A stretch of 64,000 bases of DNA, taken from NCBI RefSeq assembly GCF_014203535.1, contig NZ_JACHJI010000002.1, forward strand, positions 315,042-379,041. Reading direction: 5' to 3'. The translations under genes and the position numbers were made by a program. Shown here piece by piece: positions 8,817 through 16,722 of the stretch. The stretch's first letter is position 1; the number at the start of each line of letters is the position of its first letter. Under the pieces are notes generated by a model. That model did no database searches. It saw only the letters and a program-made list of their open reading frames with translations, and was not told the origin of the DNA. This DNA comes from Streptomyces griseomycini. Lineage in GTDB: Bacteria; Actinomycetota; Actinomycetes; Streptomycetales; Streptomycetaceae.

Positions 8817-9245
8817 TCATCGCGGCACCGCGAGTTCGAACCACACGGTCTTGCCCGCGCCGCCGGGCCGGGTGCCCCAGCGGCGGGAGGTGGATTCCAG
8901 GAGCTGCAGCCCGCGACCGCCCTCGTCGTCGGGCCGGGCGACGCGCTCGTGGGGGAACTCGGGAAGCGGGTCGGAGACCTCCACCAGGAGGACACCGCCG
9001 AGGTCGGCGGGGCGCACCAGGCGGACACCGATGGGGCCGGTGGCGTGCCGCAGGGCGTTGGTGACCAGTTCGCTGACCAGCAGGGCCGTGAGGTCGCCGA
9101 CGCTGTCGAGGTCCCAGCCGCGCAGCCGGGCACGGACGGCGGAACGGGCGGCGCGCACGGCCCCCGGGTCCGCGGGGAACGTCCACTCGGCGTAGTCGCC
9201 TTCGGTGTCGATCAAGCGGATCACTTCCCCGCCCAGCGAGTCCAC
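8817..9245 (-). CDS. RsbW-like anti-sigma regulatory kinase (HATPase_c)
   Basis: Single GHKL ATPase domain with N-box LLVSELVTNALRHATG, the G1-like DPLPEFP region and the lid sequence DDEGGRGLQLLES, ending GKTVWFELAVPR. Proteins of this kind phosphorylate STAS-domain antagonists or bind sigma factors. The frame stays open to an ATG at 9278 and further to 9347. I favour GTG 9245 (142 residues) because conserved sequence starts there (SLGGEVIRLID) and a GGGTAT hexamer on the minus strand (9282-9277) resembles a stress-sigma -10 and would lie within the longer versions. No strong ribosome site decides the start. It shares its C-terminal ending with the PP2C fusion downstream, suggesting related targets. 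Confidence 0.82.
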   Translation of the reverse strand: MDSLGGEVIRLIDTEGDYAEWTFPADPGAVRAARSAVRARLRGWDLDSVGDLTALLVSELVTNALRHATGPIGVRLVRPADLGGVLLVEVSDPLPEFPHERVARPDDEGGRGLQLLESTSRRWGTRPGGAGKTVWFELAVPR

Positions 9246-9407
9246 CCATGTCCGGTTCCAGGGGGTTAATGGGCACATACCCGATACGTCGGGCCACGTA
9301 CCGCGCACGGCGGCGCATTGTGGCACGAGCGGCGCGGGGAGGCACACCGCGTGTCGGCGGGGGCACGGCCCGGGCGGCGCGCGAGGCGTGCACGACGCGT
9401 GCGCCCC

Positions 9408-9824
9408 CTACGACTGCCGGGCGGCGAGACCGAGGTGGGTGAGGGTGTCCCGGACGGCGGGCACGTCGTGATCGAGCCAGTCGACGTCCCAGATCCGGGC
9501 GGGGGCGAGCCAGCGCAGCGCGTCGTGGTCCTCGAGGGGCCGGGGGGCGAGCGACCCGGGGCGCAGGCGGGCGGTCCACACCTGCAGCACGTAGGGCGGC
9601 CTCAACGGCCACTCCCCCGGGACGCGTTCACCGGCCTCGGCGTCGACGCCGAGTTCCTCGCGCAGCTCGCGCACGACGGCCGCGTCCGGGGCCTCCCCCG
9701 GCTCGACCTTGCCCCCGGGCAGCTCCCAGCGCCCGGCCAGCTCGGCGGGTGCGCTCCGGCGGGCGGCGAGCAGCCGCCCCTCGTGCCACAGGGCCGCCCC
9801 GACCACCACGATCCGCTCGCTCAT
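9408..9824 (-). CDS. Nudix hydrolase, MutT-like
   Basis: 138 residues with a complete Nudix box, G(K)VEPGE...REL.EELG, at about residues 37-59: GKVEPGEAPDAAVVRELREE then LGV. The glutamates of REXXEE coordinate Mg and cleave a nucleoside diphosphate linked to another moiety. Short length, the N-terminal VVVGAALWHEGRLLAARR and the PPYVLQVW stretch fit 8-oxo-dGTP/oxidised nucleotide sanitising MutT proteins, but substrate range is not provable here. It stands alone between the SPOR-like gene and the RsbW-like gene on the minus strand. Confidence 0.88.
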   Translation of the reverse strand: MSERIVVVGAALWHEGRLLAARRSAPAELAGRWELPGGKVEPGEAPDAAVVRELREELGVDAEAGERVPGEWPLRPPYVLQVWTARLRPGSLAPRPLEDHDALRWLAPARIWDVDWLDHDVPAVRDTLTHLGLAARQS

Positions 9825-9873
9825 GCGCCGGAGCCTACGGGAGACCGGCCGGGCACCCCGGCGGCGGCCGGCG

Positions 9874-10062
9874 TCAGCCGACGGACGTTCCGTTCTGGCC
9901 GATCCGCTCGACCCAGTACAGCTGCTTGTGTCCGCGGCTGTCGAGGCTGTCCGCGATCTTCTGCGCCTCGGCGCGGGTCGCGTACCGGCCCACGCGGTAC
10001 CGGTTGCCGTTGTCGTCCTGCCGCACGACGAGCCAGGGGAGAGTGACCGTGCCGTCGTTCAT
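9874..10062 (-). CDS. Small SPOR-like domain protein
   Basis: 62-residue protein, WLVVRQDDNGNRYRVGRYATRAEAQKIAD being readable across its centre. The alternation of a beta strand carrying R-x-G-x-Y/F and a following helix (TRAEAQKIADSL) resembles a minimal SPOR-type fold, a domain that in other bacteria binds denuded peptidoglycan. No signal peptide or membrane segment is present, so it may act in the cytoplasm. Small stand-alone genes like this recur in Streptomyces as proteins of unknown role. The start is ATG with GGAG-type sequence (GAGGGGCTCG) about 5-11 bases upstream. Confidence 0.75.
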   Translation of the reverse strand: MNDGTVTLPWLVVRQDDNGNRYRVGRYATRAEAQKIADSLDSRGHKQLYWVERIGQNGTSVG

Positions 10063-10499
10063 CGAGCCCCTCCACTTCCCGCCCGCGACCTGTGCCGCGC
10101 CCCGCCCGGTAAGGAAACCGCAGTCCGCATATGCCTGAGCCTACGCCTTACCTTCACTCAGCGAATACGCCTTTTCACAAAGAGGCACGCAACCAGCCAG
10201 TACGCGAGGGGGCGCACGGTGGTGGATGCGCCGTGCGCGGTGACCGACGCGTCCGGTCAGCGACATGCCGCCCCGTACGCGCCACCCCCGGGCGGCCTGC
10301 GAGAACGACCAGATCGCTGCGGCGGCGGGGCGGCCGCGCCCCGGGCCGCGCGCCGGAGCGGAAGCGGTGCCGGGGCGGGGAAGGGGCGGGGAAGGGGCGG
10401 GACGGGCGTGCGACGGCTCGACGGACGGAGCGCACGGCGCGTCGCGCGCCACCGGGAGAGCACTCCGTCCGGCAGGACGGCGCTACGGCACCGGCGGCG
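10063..10499. other. 437-bp intergenic region, upstream of SPOR gene and downstream of GntR gene
   Basis: No gene is supported here: possible reading frames lack ribosome sites and coding-like composition. The left third (10125-10200) is AT-richer (ATATGCCTGAGC, CCTTTTCACAAAG) and probably holds the promoter for the SPOR-like gene. The right part is very G/C rich and contains the G-tract array annotated separately. Confidence 0.5.
10372..10406 (+). repeat. G-tract array, potential G-quadruplex
   Basis: The plus strand carries five GGGG runs and then GGG runs, spaced by C or AA: the unit GGGGCGGGGAA occurs twice in tandem, followed by GGGGCGGGACGGG. Four or more G4 runs with 1-2 base loops satisfy the usual pattern for a very stable DNA or RNA quadruplex. 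It lies downstream of the GntR gene, on its template strand. Confidence 0.6.
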
Positions 10500-11252
10500 C
10501 TACTTCACCGGGAGGTGGTAGGCGGCCCGGTAGCGGTCGGCCGGGATGACCACGTCGGCCGTCTCCACCGGGCGCCCCGAGGCGAAGTACGTGCGCTGGA
10601 TGACGAGGACGACGTGCCCGGGGACGCCGCCCAGCAGGACCAGTTCCTCGGCGAGGCCGGGACGGGCGCCGACCTCCTCGGTGACGTTGTCCACGATCAC
10701 GTCGATGGCGCGCATGCGCTCGACGACGCCCATGCCGCCCAGCGGACCCTCCTCGGGCAGCATCACGGGCGTCCGGCCGGTCAGGGCCAGCGGCTCCCAG
10801 GAGGTGGAGAGCATCACCGCCTCGCCGGCCTCCCGGAAGAGGTACTTGGTGCACATCACGCGGTCACCGGGTTCGATGCCGAGCCGCTCGGCGACGGCGG
10901 CGCAGGCCTCGGTCCGCTCGCTGCTGGACTCCCAGGTGCCGTGGACGCTCGCGTCGGCCTGCTCCTGGCGGAAGGGCGTGGCCCCGCGCTCCGGGCGGAA
11001 CCCGGAGCGGGCGACCCGCCGGGGCACCGGCCGCTCGCGCACGTACGTCCCCGAGCCGGAGCGGCCCTCGACCAGGCCTTCCGCCATGAGCACCTTGCGC
11101 GCCTCCAGCGCGACCGTGTCCGAGACGCCGTACTCCTCGCGGATCCTCGCCTGCGAGGGGAGGCGGGTGTGCGGTGGCAGCCGGCCGTCGACGATCTTCT
11201 TGCGGAGATCGCTCGCGACGCGCAGGTACGCCGGCTGCTCACCGAAAGTCAC
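10500..11252 (-). CDS. GntR family transcriptional regulator with UTRA effector domain
   Basis: 250 residues. The N-terminal winged helix has the GntR pattern YLRVASDLRKKIVDGRLPP ... LPSQARIREEYGVS ... GLVEGRSGSGTYV (residues 9-71). The C-terminal part (about 100-245) is a UTRA-type ligand-binding domain (HasR/DasR subgroup), with TYFASGRPVETADVVIPADRYRA being a typical end. It probably represses a target gene until a small metabolite binds; the target cannot be named. It is monocistronic, with the septum-formation-domain gene upstream on the same strand. Its 145-base upstream region contains a perfect 12-bp palindrome (11383-11394) and a TCAC/GTGA inverted pair at 11332-11344. Confidence 0.9.
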   Translation of the reverse strand: MTFGEQPAYLRVASDLRKKIVDGRLPPHTRLPSQARIREEYGVSDTVALEARKVLMAEGLVEGRSGSGTYVRERPVPRRVARSGFRPERGATPFRQEQADASVHGTWESSSERTEACAAVAERLGIEPGDRVMCTKYLFREAGEAVMLSTSWEPLALTGRTPVMLPEEGPLGGMGVVERMRAIDVIVDNVTEEVGARPGLAEELVLLGGVPGHVVLVIQRTYFASGRPVETADVVIPADRYRAAYHLPVK

Positions 11253-11382
11253 TGGCCGCTCCCATCAGGTTGTACAGACAGCAACAGCGTGGCAACCGTA
11301 GGTTGGCCCGGGCAAGCGAAGGCCAGAGAATCACTCGATGTGATGCATGCGCCGCGCAAGGGCTTTACCAGGCACTTTCTCC

Positions 11383-11394
11383 CCGCTATAGCGG
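11383..11394. promoter_or_regulatory. 12-bp palindrome CCGCTATAGCGG
   Basis: Perfect palindrome in the gap between the septum-formation-domain gene (ends 11398) and the GntR gene (starts 11252). Its centre CTATAG could also be a -10 element. It could be an operator or a small hairpin; the position does not decide. Confidence 0.3.
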
Positions 11395-11397
11395 CCG

Positions 11398-12606
11398 TCA
11401 CACCTCCATCTCGCCGCCCCCGGCGTCGCGCTCGGCCTCCTCGTCGTACACGGGTGGCGAGGTGTCCAGGCCCAGGGCCTTGCGCGCGGTGACCGACTTG
11501 CGGGCGTCGATGAGCTCCCAGCCCCTGTCGTGGTGCTCGTGGTACGTGTCCGCGTCGTCGGCCCCCGCGGCCCTCGCCCACTCCTCCTCGGCCTCCTCCA
11601 GCTCGCCGGCCAGGTCCGTCACCGGCCGCTCGGCGCCGGCGGGCCACGCGTGCCCGCGCAGCATCCCGGCCTGCTCGGCGAGCGCCTTCGAGACCCGGTC
11701 CGCCCATTCCTTGTGGCCGGGCAGGTCGTCCTCGACGAACTCGGCCTCGGGGGCCTCGCCCAGCGCCGTGTCGAGGACACGGGCCGCCTCGAGGTAGGCC
11801 ACCTGGTGCGCGTCGAGCGTGGTCTCGTCCCTGCGCAGCGAGCCGGTGAGGGTGGCCTGCGCGTCCCGGTTGCCGAAGACGCAGGTGATCTCGCGGTCGC
11901 CGTAGCGCCAGCTCTCCCGGGACGGGACGAGGTGGTACACGTCCACGTCGTCGGGCACCGCCCAGCTGTCCATGGCGTAGGCGTCCTGGAGCGCGTAGCA
12001 CCGCTCGTCGGCGGTGTCGGCGAGGCGGGCGTCCCCCGGGTAGACGCCGTCGGGCAGGGTGACCAGCGCGAAGACCTCGCCGTCGTGCTCGTCCGCGCAG
12101 GGCACCCGGTCGGCCTCGTAGGCCAGGCCCTCCAGACCGCCGGGCGAGTCGAAGCAGTCCCCCTTCCGCAGCGCGAGGACCCCGTTGCCGCGCGCCCCGT
12201 CCTTGAAGCCCTCCCAGACGTCGGCCGCGACGCCCGTGGCGAGCGACGCCACCCACAGCGCGAGCCCGAGGGACGACAGCACGGACCCGGCGATCGCCAT
12301 GCCCCGGCCGCGTTCCCCCCGCCGCCGGATCTGCCGCAGCGCGATCAGCCCCAGCACGAGCCCGACGGCCGGCAGGAGGCACATCACTCCGAACACGAGG
12401 GCGGCGATGGCCACCCCGTTGACGGCGGCCGGGGGCCGGGGACCGTGGGGTCCGTACAGTCCGTAGGGCGCGAGGCCCGGACCGCCGCCGTGGGGGAACT
12501 GCGGCGCCGGGTACGGGCCTCGGGGCTGCGGAGGAGCGGAGTACGGGCCCTGGGGGCCCTGCGCGTCCTGGGGGTGCTGGGGCCCGGAGGGCGGAGGTAT
12601 GGACAC
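11398..12606 (-). CDS. DUF4190 / septum-formation-domain membrane protein
   Basis: About 402 residues. The N-terminus is a Pro/Gly/Gln-rich cytoplasmic tail (IPPPSGPQHPQDAQGP...). It is followed by two membrane helices of DUF4190 type with LGLIALRQIRRRGERGRGMAIAG between them, which is the diagnostic loop. An extracytoplasmic domain follows (LRKGDCFDSPGG ... VPCADEHDGEVFA ... CYALQDAYA ... CVF) with four cysteines, matching the Septum_form domain. That family was named for a presumed role at septa; its biochemical activity is unknown. GTG 12606 and ATG 12615 are both possible starts, and neither has a clear ribosome site. It is divergent from the serpin gene, with only about 40 bases between the starts, so the promoters must overlap coding sequence or be very compact. 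Confidence 0.8.
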   Translation of the reverse strand: MSIPPPSGPQHPQDAQGPQGPYSAPPQPRGPYPAPQFPHGGGPGLAPYGLYGPHGPRPPAAVNGVAIAALVFGVMCLLPAVGLVLGLIALRQIRRRGERGRGMAIAGSVLSSLGLALWVASLATGVAADVWEGFKDGARGNGVLALRKGDCFDSPGGLEGLAYEADRVPCADEHDGEVFALVTLPDGVYPGDARLADTADERCYALQDAYAMDSWAVPDDVDVYHLVPSRESWRYGDREITCVFGNRDAQATLTGSLRRDETTLDAHQVAYLEAARVLDTALGEAPEAEFVEDDLPGHKEWADRVSKALAEQAGMLRGHAWPAGAERPVTDLAGELEEAEEEWARAAGADDADTYHEHHDRGWELIDARKSVTARKALGLDTSPPVYDEEAERDAGGGEMEV

Positions 12607-12648
12607 GAGGCGCATCGTATGCGCGGGGCGAGCGGGGGAAGAACACGG

Positions 12649-13851
12649 GTGACGAACGCGACGATCCGGGCCGTCGACCTCCTGACGGCGCGCCGGGCGG
12701 CGGAGGTGTCCGGGGGCACGGTGTTCTCGGCCGCCGGGGTCTGGCCCCTGCTGGCCTTCCTGGCGGACGGGGCGGCGGACGAGGCGCGTGCGGAGCTGGA
12801 GGCGGCGCTCGGGGTGCCGGCGGACGAGGCCGCGCGGGCGGGGCGGGAGCTGCTGGCGGCGCTGCGGGGGGTGCCCGGCCTGGAGGCCGCCCTCGGTCTG
12901 TGGACCGCACGGGCGCTGGAGCTGCGGGAGGAGTGGCGCCGGGGGTTGCCGGAGGGGACGCACGGGGTGCTCACGGGGGATCCGGAGGCGGACCGGAAGG
13001 CGCTCGACGCCTGGGCGGTCGAGCGGTCGGACGGAGCCGTCCCGAGGATGCCGGTGGAGCCGGACCCCCGGACGGAGCTGGTCCTGGCGAGCGCGCTGGT
13101 GCTGCGCACCACCTGGGAGGAGCCGTTCGAGGGCGGCCCCGGCCTGTGGCGGGGCGGGCGCGGCCGCGGGAAGCTCGTGGCCGGGCTCACCCGCACCGGC
13201 ACCGGCCTGGACGCGGTCGCCGTGATCCGGGCGGCCGCGGGCAGGGTCACGCGGGTGGCGGTGCGCGGGGAGACGGGCGTGGACGTCCACCTGCTCCTGG
13301 GCGACGAGCGTGCGGGTGCGCCCGAGGTGCTCGCCGCCGGGGTGGACGAGCTCGGCGGCGCCGTGCCGTCGGTGCCGGGGAGCCTGCTGGAGGAGGGGCC
13401 GGCGGGTCCGGGGCTGAGCGTGGCCGAGGTGCCGGTGCCGCACCCCGGACCGCCGGAACTGGTGGTGGACACCGTCGCGTTCGCCCTCACCGCCGACCAC
13501 GACCTGCTGCGCGATCCGGTGCGCTTCGGGCTCCTGGCCGCCTGCGACACCTCGGCCGGCCGTTTCCCCGGCATCAGCGCCGATCCGCTCGCCCTGGGCT
13601 CCGCCCGGCAGTCGGTCACGGCCGCGTTCGGTGCGGACGGTTTCCGGGCGACCGCGGTGAGCGCGATGGGCATGATGTTCCTGGGCAAGGACGCCGGCGA
13701 GCTGCCGCACCGGAAGAGGAAGGTGACGGCCCGCTTCGCCCGCCCCTTCGGTTTCCTCGCCGTGCACCGCGCGACGCGCCTCGTCCTCGCGGCGGGCTGG
13801 GTCACCGACCCGAAGCCCTTCCCCGAGGACGAGGGCGACTCCGTGGGCTGA
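12649..13851 (+). CDS. Serpin family protein (serine protease inhibitor)
   Basis: 400-residue protein with serpin architecture: N-terminal helix region (VFSAAGVWPLLAFLADGA, like the serpin 'SP.S...AL' segment), LVLASALVLRTTWEEPF (the classic 'N..YFK..W..PF' region) and the C-terminal signature ARFARPFGFLAVHRATRLVL ... GWVTDP. The usual hinge of small residues (GTEAAAAT) is altered; between GADGFRATAVSAMGMMFLG and the signature lies a basic stretch HRKRKV, so the reactive loop is unusual. No signal peptide is visible, so it may be cytoplasmic unless exported another way. GTG 12649 is chosen with GGGGGAAG upstream; ATG 12619 in frame is the alternative. It converges on a secreted subtilisin gene. 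Confidence 0.88.
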   Translation: MTNATIRAVDLLTARRAAEVSGGTVFSAAGVWPLLAFLADGAADEARAELEAALGVPADEAARAGRELLAALRGVPGLEAALGLWTARALELREEWRRGLPEGTHGVLTGDPEADRKALDAWAVERSDGAVPRMPVEPDPRTELVLASALVLRTTWEEPFEGGPGLWRGGRGRGKLVAGLTRTGTGLDAVAVIRAAAGRVTRVAVRGETGVDVHLLLGDERAGAPEVLAAGVDELGGAVPSVPGSLLEEGPAGPGLSVAEVPVPHPGPPELVVDTVAFALTADHDLLRDPVRFGLLAACDTSAGRFPGISADPLALGSARQSVTAAFGADGFRATAVSAMGMMFLGKDAGELPHRKRKVTARFARPFGFLAVHRATRLVLAAGWVTDPKPFPEDEGDSVG

Positions 13852-13852
13852 C

Positions 13853-13868
13853 GCGGCCTCGGGGCCGC
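13853..13868. terminator. Short hairpin between convergent serpin and subtilisin genes
   Basis: 6-bp GC stem (GCGGCC/GGCCGC) with a TCGG loop in the 29-base gap between the two stop codons. It is weak, but is the only structure present that could terminate either transcript. Confidence 0.4.
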
Positions 13869-13880
13869 TTCAGCACGGTG

Positions 13881-15473
13881 TCAGAACTGCAGGGCCCAGC
13901 CGTTGAGCCGCCCGGAGTCCCACCAGGCGTTGTCGCTGACCCTCAGCTTCCACGTGCCGTTCGCCGTCTCCGCGGAGGCGTCGACGGTGTACGTGGTGTC
14001 GATGTCGTTCGCGCTGCCGCCGGTGCCGTACGACTTCAGCGTGTACGCCGTGCCGTCGGGGGCGACCAGCTGGACCTGGAGGTCACCGATGTAGGTGTGG
14101 GTGATGTCGACCTCGACGGCCAGGTCCGAGGGCGCGTTGCCGGAGACGCCGGAGACGGTCACCGGGGACTCGACGGTGGAGTTGTCGGCGACGGTGTAGT
14201 CGGCGGTGTTCTCGAAGCGGTCGCCGGTCGGGGGCGGGGTGGTGCCCCCGTCACCCACGTACAGCAGGCGGTTGGGCGAGCCGCTGCCCGGGTTGCCGAC
14301 GACGCCGGTGGTGGCGGCGGAGGTCAGCGCGGAGGAGACCTGGGCGGGGGTGGCCGAGGGGTTGTCGGCCAGGTGGAGCGCGGCGGCGCCGGCGACGTGC
14401 GGGCTCGCCATGGACGTGCCGGAGATGGTGTTGGTGGCCGTGTCGCTGGTGCGCCAGGCGGAGGTGATGGAGGAGCCCGGGGCGAAGAGGTCCAGGACGG
14501 AGCCGTAGTTGGAGTAGCTGGCGCGGGCGTCGCCGGACGTGGTGGCGCCGACGGTGATCGCCTCGGTGACGCGGGCCGGGGACTTGGTGGAGGCGTCGGT
14601 GGACTCGTTGCCGGCCGCGACGACGAAGGTGACGCCGGAGGCGACGGCGTTGCGCACGGCCGTGTCGAGGGCGCTGTCGGCGCCGCCGCCGAGGGACATG
14701 TTGGCGACGGCCGGCTTGACCGCGTTCCGCGCGACCCAGTCGATGCCGGCGACGACCTGGGCGGTGGTGCCGGAGCCGGAGTTGTTCAGCACCCGGACGC
14801 CGACGACCTTCGCCTTCTTCGCGACGCCGTGGGCGCTGCCCGCGACCGTGCCGGCGACGTGGGTGCCGTGGCCGTGGCCGTCCTGGGCGGTGTTGTCGTT
14901 GTCGATCGCGTCGTAGCCGTAGGAGGCACGGCCGCCGAAGTCGCTGTGCGTGATGCGGACGCCGGTGTCGATGACGTACGCCGTCACGCCCTGACCGGCC
15001 GAGTCCGGGTAGGTGTAGGAGCTGTTCAGCGGGAGGTTCCGCTGGTCGATCCGGTCCAGGCCCCAGGAGGGCGGGCTGGGCTGGGTGCCGGTGGCGTGGA
15101 AGGTGCGGTTCTGGACCACCGAGGCGACGGCCGGGTCGGCGGCGAGGCGTTTCGCCTCGGTCTCGGACGCCTCGACCTCGTAGCCGTTGAGGGCCTTGGT
15201 GTAGGTGCGCTCGATGTCGGCGCCGTACTTCTCGGCCAGGGCGCGGCCCTCGGCGGAGCCCGAGCGGGCCTCGTCCGCATCGAGGGTCACGATGTAGCTG
15301 CCGGCGACGGCGTTCGCGGCGCCCTCGTACTGGACGCGGCCTTCGGGCGCGGCCGGGGCCGCGCCCGCGGGGAGGGCGGAGACGAGGCTCGCGACGAGGG
15401 CCGCGGCGGTCGCCGCGCCGAGCGTGGTGAGTCTTCGGGTGGTGCTCCGCCGGGGGTGACGCATCACTGCCAT
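13881..15473 (-). CDS. Secreted S8 subtilisin-like serine protease with P (proprotein convertase) domain
   Basis: About 530 residues. A twin-basic Sec-type signal (MAVMRHPRRSTTRRL then a hydrophobic core ending AGAAPAAP) leads into an I9 propeptide (GSYIVTLDAD ... NGYEVEASE). The S8 catalytic domain has the triad Asp in YVIDTG (about residue 168), His in GHGTHVAG (about 205) and Ser in GTSMASP (about 353). A TTPPPTG linker joins it to a C-terminal P/homoB domain (about 120 residues, ending GRLNGWALQF). The start is ATG 15473, with GGAGGA about 10 bases upstream; ATG 15464 is an alternative. It is probably an extracellular protease used in nutrient scavenging or development. The serpin gene converges on its 3' end. 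Confidence 0.95.
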   Translation of the reverse strand: MAVMRHPRRSTTRRLTTLGAATAAALVASLVSALPAGAAPAAPEGRVQYEGAANAVAGSYIVTLDADEARSGSAEGRALAEKYGADIERTYTKALNGYEVEASETEAKRLAADPAVASVVQNRTFHATGTQPSPPSWGLDRIDQRNLPLNSSYTYPDSAGQGVTAYVIDTGVRITHSDFGGRASYGYDAIDNDNTAQDGHGHGTHVAGTVAGSAHGVAKKAKVVGVRVLNNSGSGTTAQVVAGIDWVARNAVKPAVANMSLGGGADSALDTAVRNAVASGVTFVVAAGNESTDASTKSPARVTEAITVGATTSGDARASYSNYGSVLDLFAPGSSITSAWRTSDTATNTISGTSMASPHVAGAAALHLADNPSATPAQVSSALTSAATTGVVGNPGSGSPNRLLYVGDGGTTPPPTGDRFENTADYTVADNSTVESPVTVSGVSGNAPSDLAVEVDITHTYIGDLQVQLVAPDGTAYTLKSYGTGGSANDIDTTYTVDASAETANGTWKLRVSDNAWWDSGRLNGWALQF

Positions 15474-15795
15474 CTGAGGGGTCCTCCTCGATCGGTGGTG
15501 CGTTGCTGTGGGGGGCGGTGCGGTGGATCGGTGACGCACGGGGCCGCGGGCGTGACGGAACGACCCAATCATTGGCAGGATCATGTCAATGAGCGGGCGG
15601 CCGTGTCCGTGCACCAGCCGAAAGATTGAGGGTTCCACAGGAATTGCACAAGGGCCCTGCGCGAACGTAATGCTCTTATCATGTATCTGTCACATACTCC
15701 CGGCCACGCGCCGGCCGGGCGACCGGCGGCGCGCGCACGGGCCGGGCGGCCCGCGCGTCCTCCGCGCGGCCGCCCGGCCCGGTGCCGGGTGGACG
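15474..15795. other. 322-bp intergenic region between subtilisin and SDR genes
   Basis: Contains the subtilisin upstream region, including an AT-richer part (15587-15700) with TTGACA on the minus strand (15592-15587) and TACATGATAAGAGCATTACG near 15665-15685, either of which could be promoter. The right end carries the SDR terminator hairpin. No gene seen. Confidence 0.5.
15739..15780 (-). terminator. Strong hairpin downstream of SDR gene
   Basis: Stem of 18 bp with one bulged C (GGGCCGGGCGGC + CGCGCG pairing with CGCGCG + GCCGCCCGGCCC), loop TCCTC. It lies 16 bases beyond the SDR stop on the minus strand. No U-tract follows, which is common for actinobacterial terminators. Confidence 0.6.
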
Positions 15796-16626
15796 TCAGT
15801 CGTCGAAGCCGGTCGCCCGGGTGCGCTTCTCCCAGGCCAGGACCTCCTCGCGGACCTGGTCGAGGTGGCCGAGCACCGCGCTCACGCCGTCGTCGCCGAG
15901 CGGCAGGCGCAGCGGGGTGCGCTCCGCCTCCAGGGCGGCCAGGACGAGGGCCGCCGCCTTGGCCGGATCGCCGGGCTGGGTGCCGTCGCCGCCGGCGACG
16001 AGGGAGCGGGTCTCGCCGACCTTCGGGTACAGGCCGCTGTCCCGGCTGACGCCCGCCCGGCCGGCGCCGAACAGCCCGGTGCGGAAGGATCCCGGCTCGA
16101 CGATCAGCACCCTGACGCCGAACTCCCGCACCTCGTCCGCGAGCGCCTCCGACATGCCCTCCAGCGCGAACTTGGTGCCGCTGTACGCCCCGAAACCGGC
16201 GAAGGACATCTGGCCGCCCATGCTGCTCATCTGCACGATCGCCCCCGATCGCCGCTCGCGCATGCCCGGCAGGACGGCGCGCACCAGCGCGGCCGGGCCG
16301 AAGACGTGCACGTCGAACAGCTCGCGCAGCTCCTCGTCGGAGGTCTCCTCGAAGGCCCCGACATGCGTCCGCCCCGCGTTGTTGACCAGGACGTCGATCC
16401 GCCCGTGCCGCGCCACCACGTCCCGCACCGCCGCCTCGGCGCCCGCCGTGTCGGCGACGTCCAGGCGCAGCGCCTCCACCTGGTCGGGGTGGGCGGCCAC
16501 CAGGTCGTCCAGCGCCTCGGGCCGGCGGACCGCGCCGACCACCACGTCGCCGTCGGCGAGGGCCGCCTCGGCGATCGCCCGCCCGAACCCGCTGCTCGCG
16601 CCCGTGATCAGCCACACCTTGTTCAT
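15796..16626 (-). CDS. Short-chain dehydrogenase/reductase (SDR)
   Basis: 276 residues of classical SDR: cofactor motif TGASSGFGRAI near residue 8, NNAG at about 84-87, catalytic Ser in QMSSMGG and the YSGTK motif (Tyr-x-x-x-Lys). The N-terminal TGxxxGxG and RRPEALD after strand 2 suggest NADP(H). The substrate is unknown; the sequence resembles oxidoreductases often annotated as ketoreductase-like. The start is ATG 16626. It is divergent from a LysR gene 96 bases away, which is probably its regulator. Confidence 0.9.
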   Translation of the reverse strand: MNKVWLITGASSGFGRAIAEAALADGDVVVGAVRRPEALDDLVAAHPDQVEALRLDVADTAGAEAAVRDVVARHGRIDVLVNNAGRTHVGAFEETSDEELRELFDVHVFGPAALVRAVLPGMRERRSGAIVQMSSMGGQMSFAGFGAYSGTKFALEGMSEALADEVREFGVRVLIVEPGSFRTGLFGAGRAGVSRDSGLYPKVGETRSLVAGGDGTQPGDPAKAAALVLAALEAERTPLRLPLGDDGVSAVLGHLDQVREEVLAWEKRTRATGFDD

Positions 16627-16710
16627 CTCGGTTCCCCGTCCGTCGTCGTCTGTCCGTACCGGTGACGTGAACCACCCTTCCACCGCGTCGAGTTGCCCGT
16701 CCAAGACCCC

Positions 16711-16722
16711 CGGTGATAACCG
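16711..16722. promoter_or_regulatory. Inverted repeat CGGT-GATA-ACCG at LysR start
   Basis: A 4+4 bp inverted repeat immediately before the ATG of the LysR gene, in the 96-bp divergent region with SDR. LysR regulators usually autoregulate from such shared regions, but the classical T-N11-A motif was not clearly found. Confidence 0.3.

Noticed and set aside
10063..10499. Small coding frames in the G-rich gap upstream of the SPOR gene
   Set aside because: Their translations are Arg/Pro/Gly-rich low complexity on both strands and no start has a plausible ribosome site.
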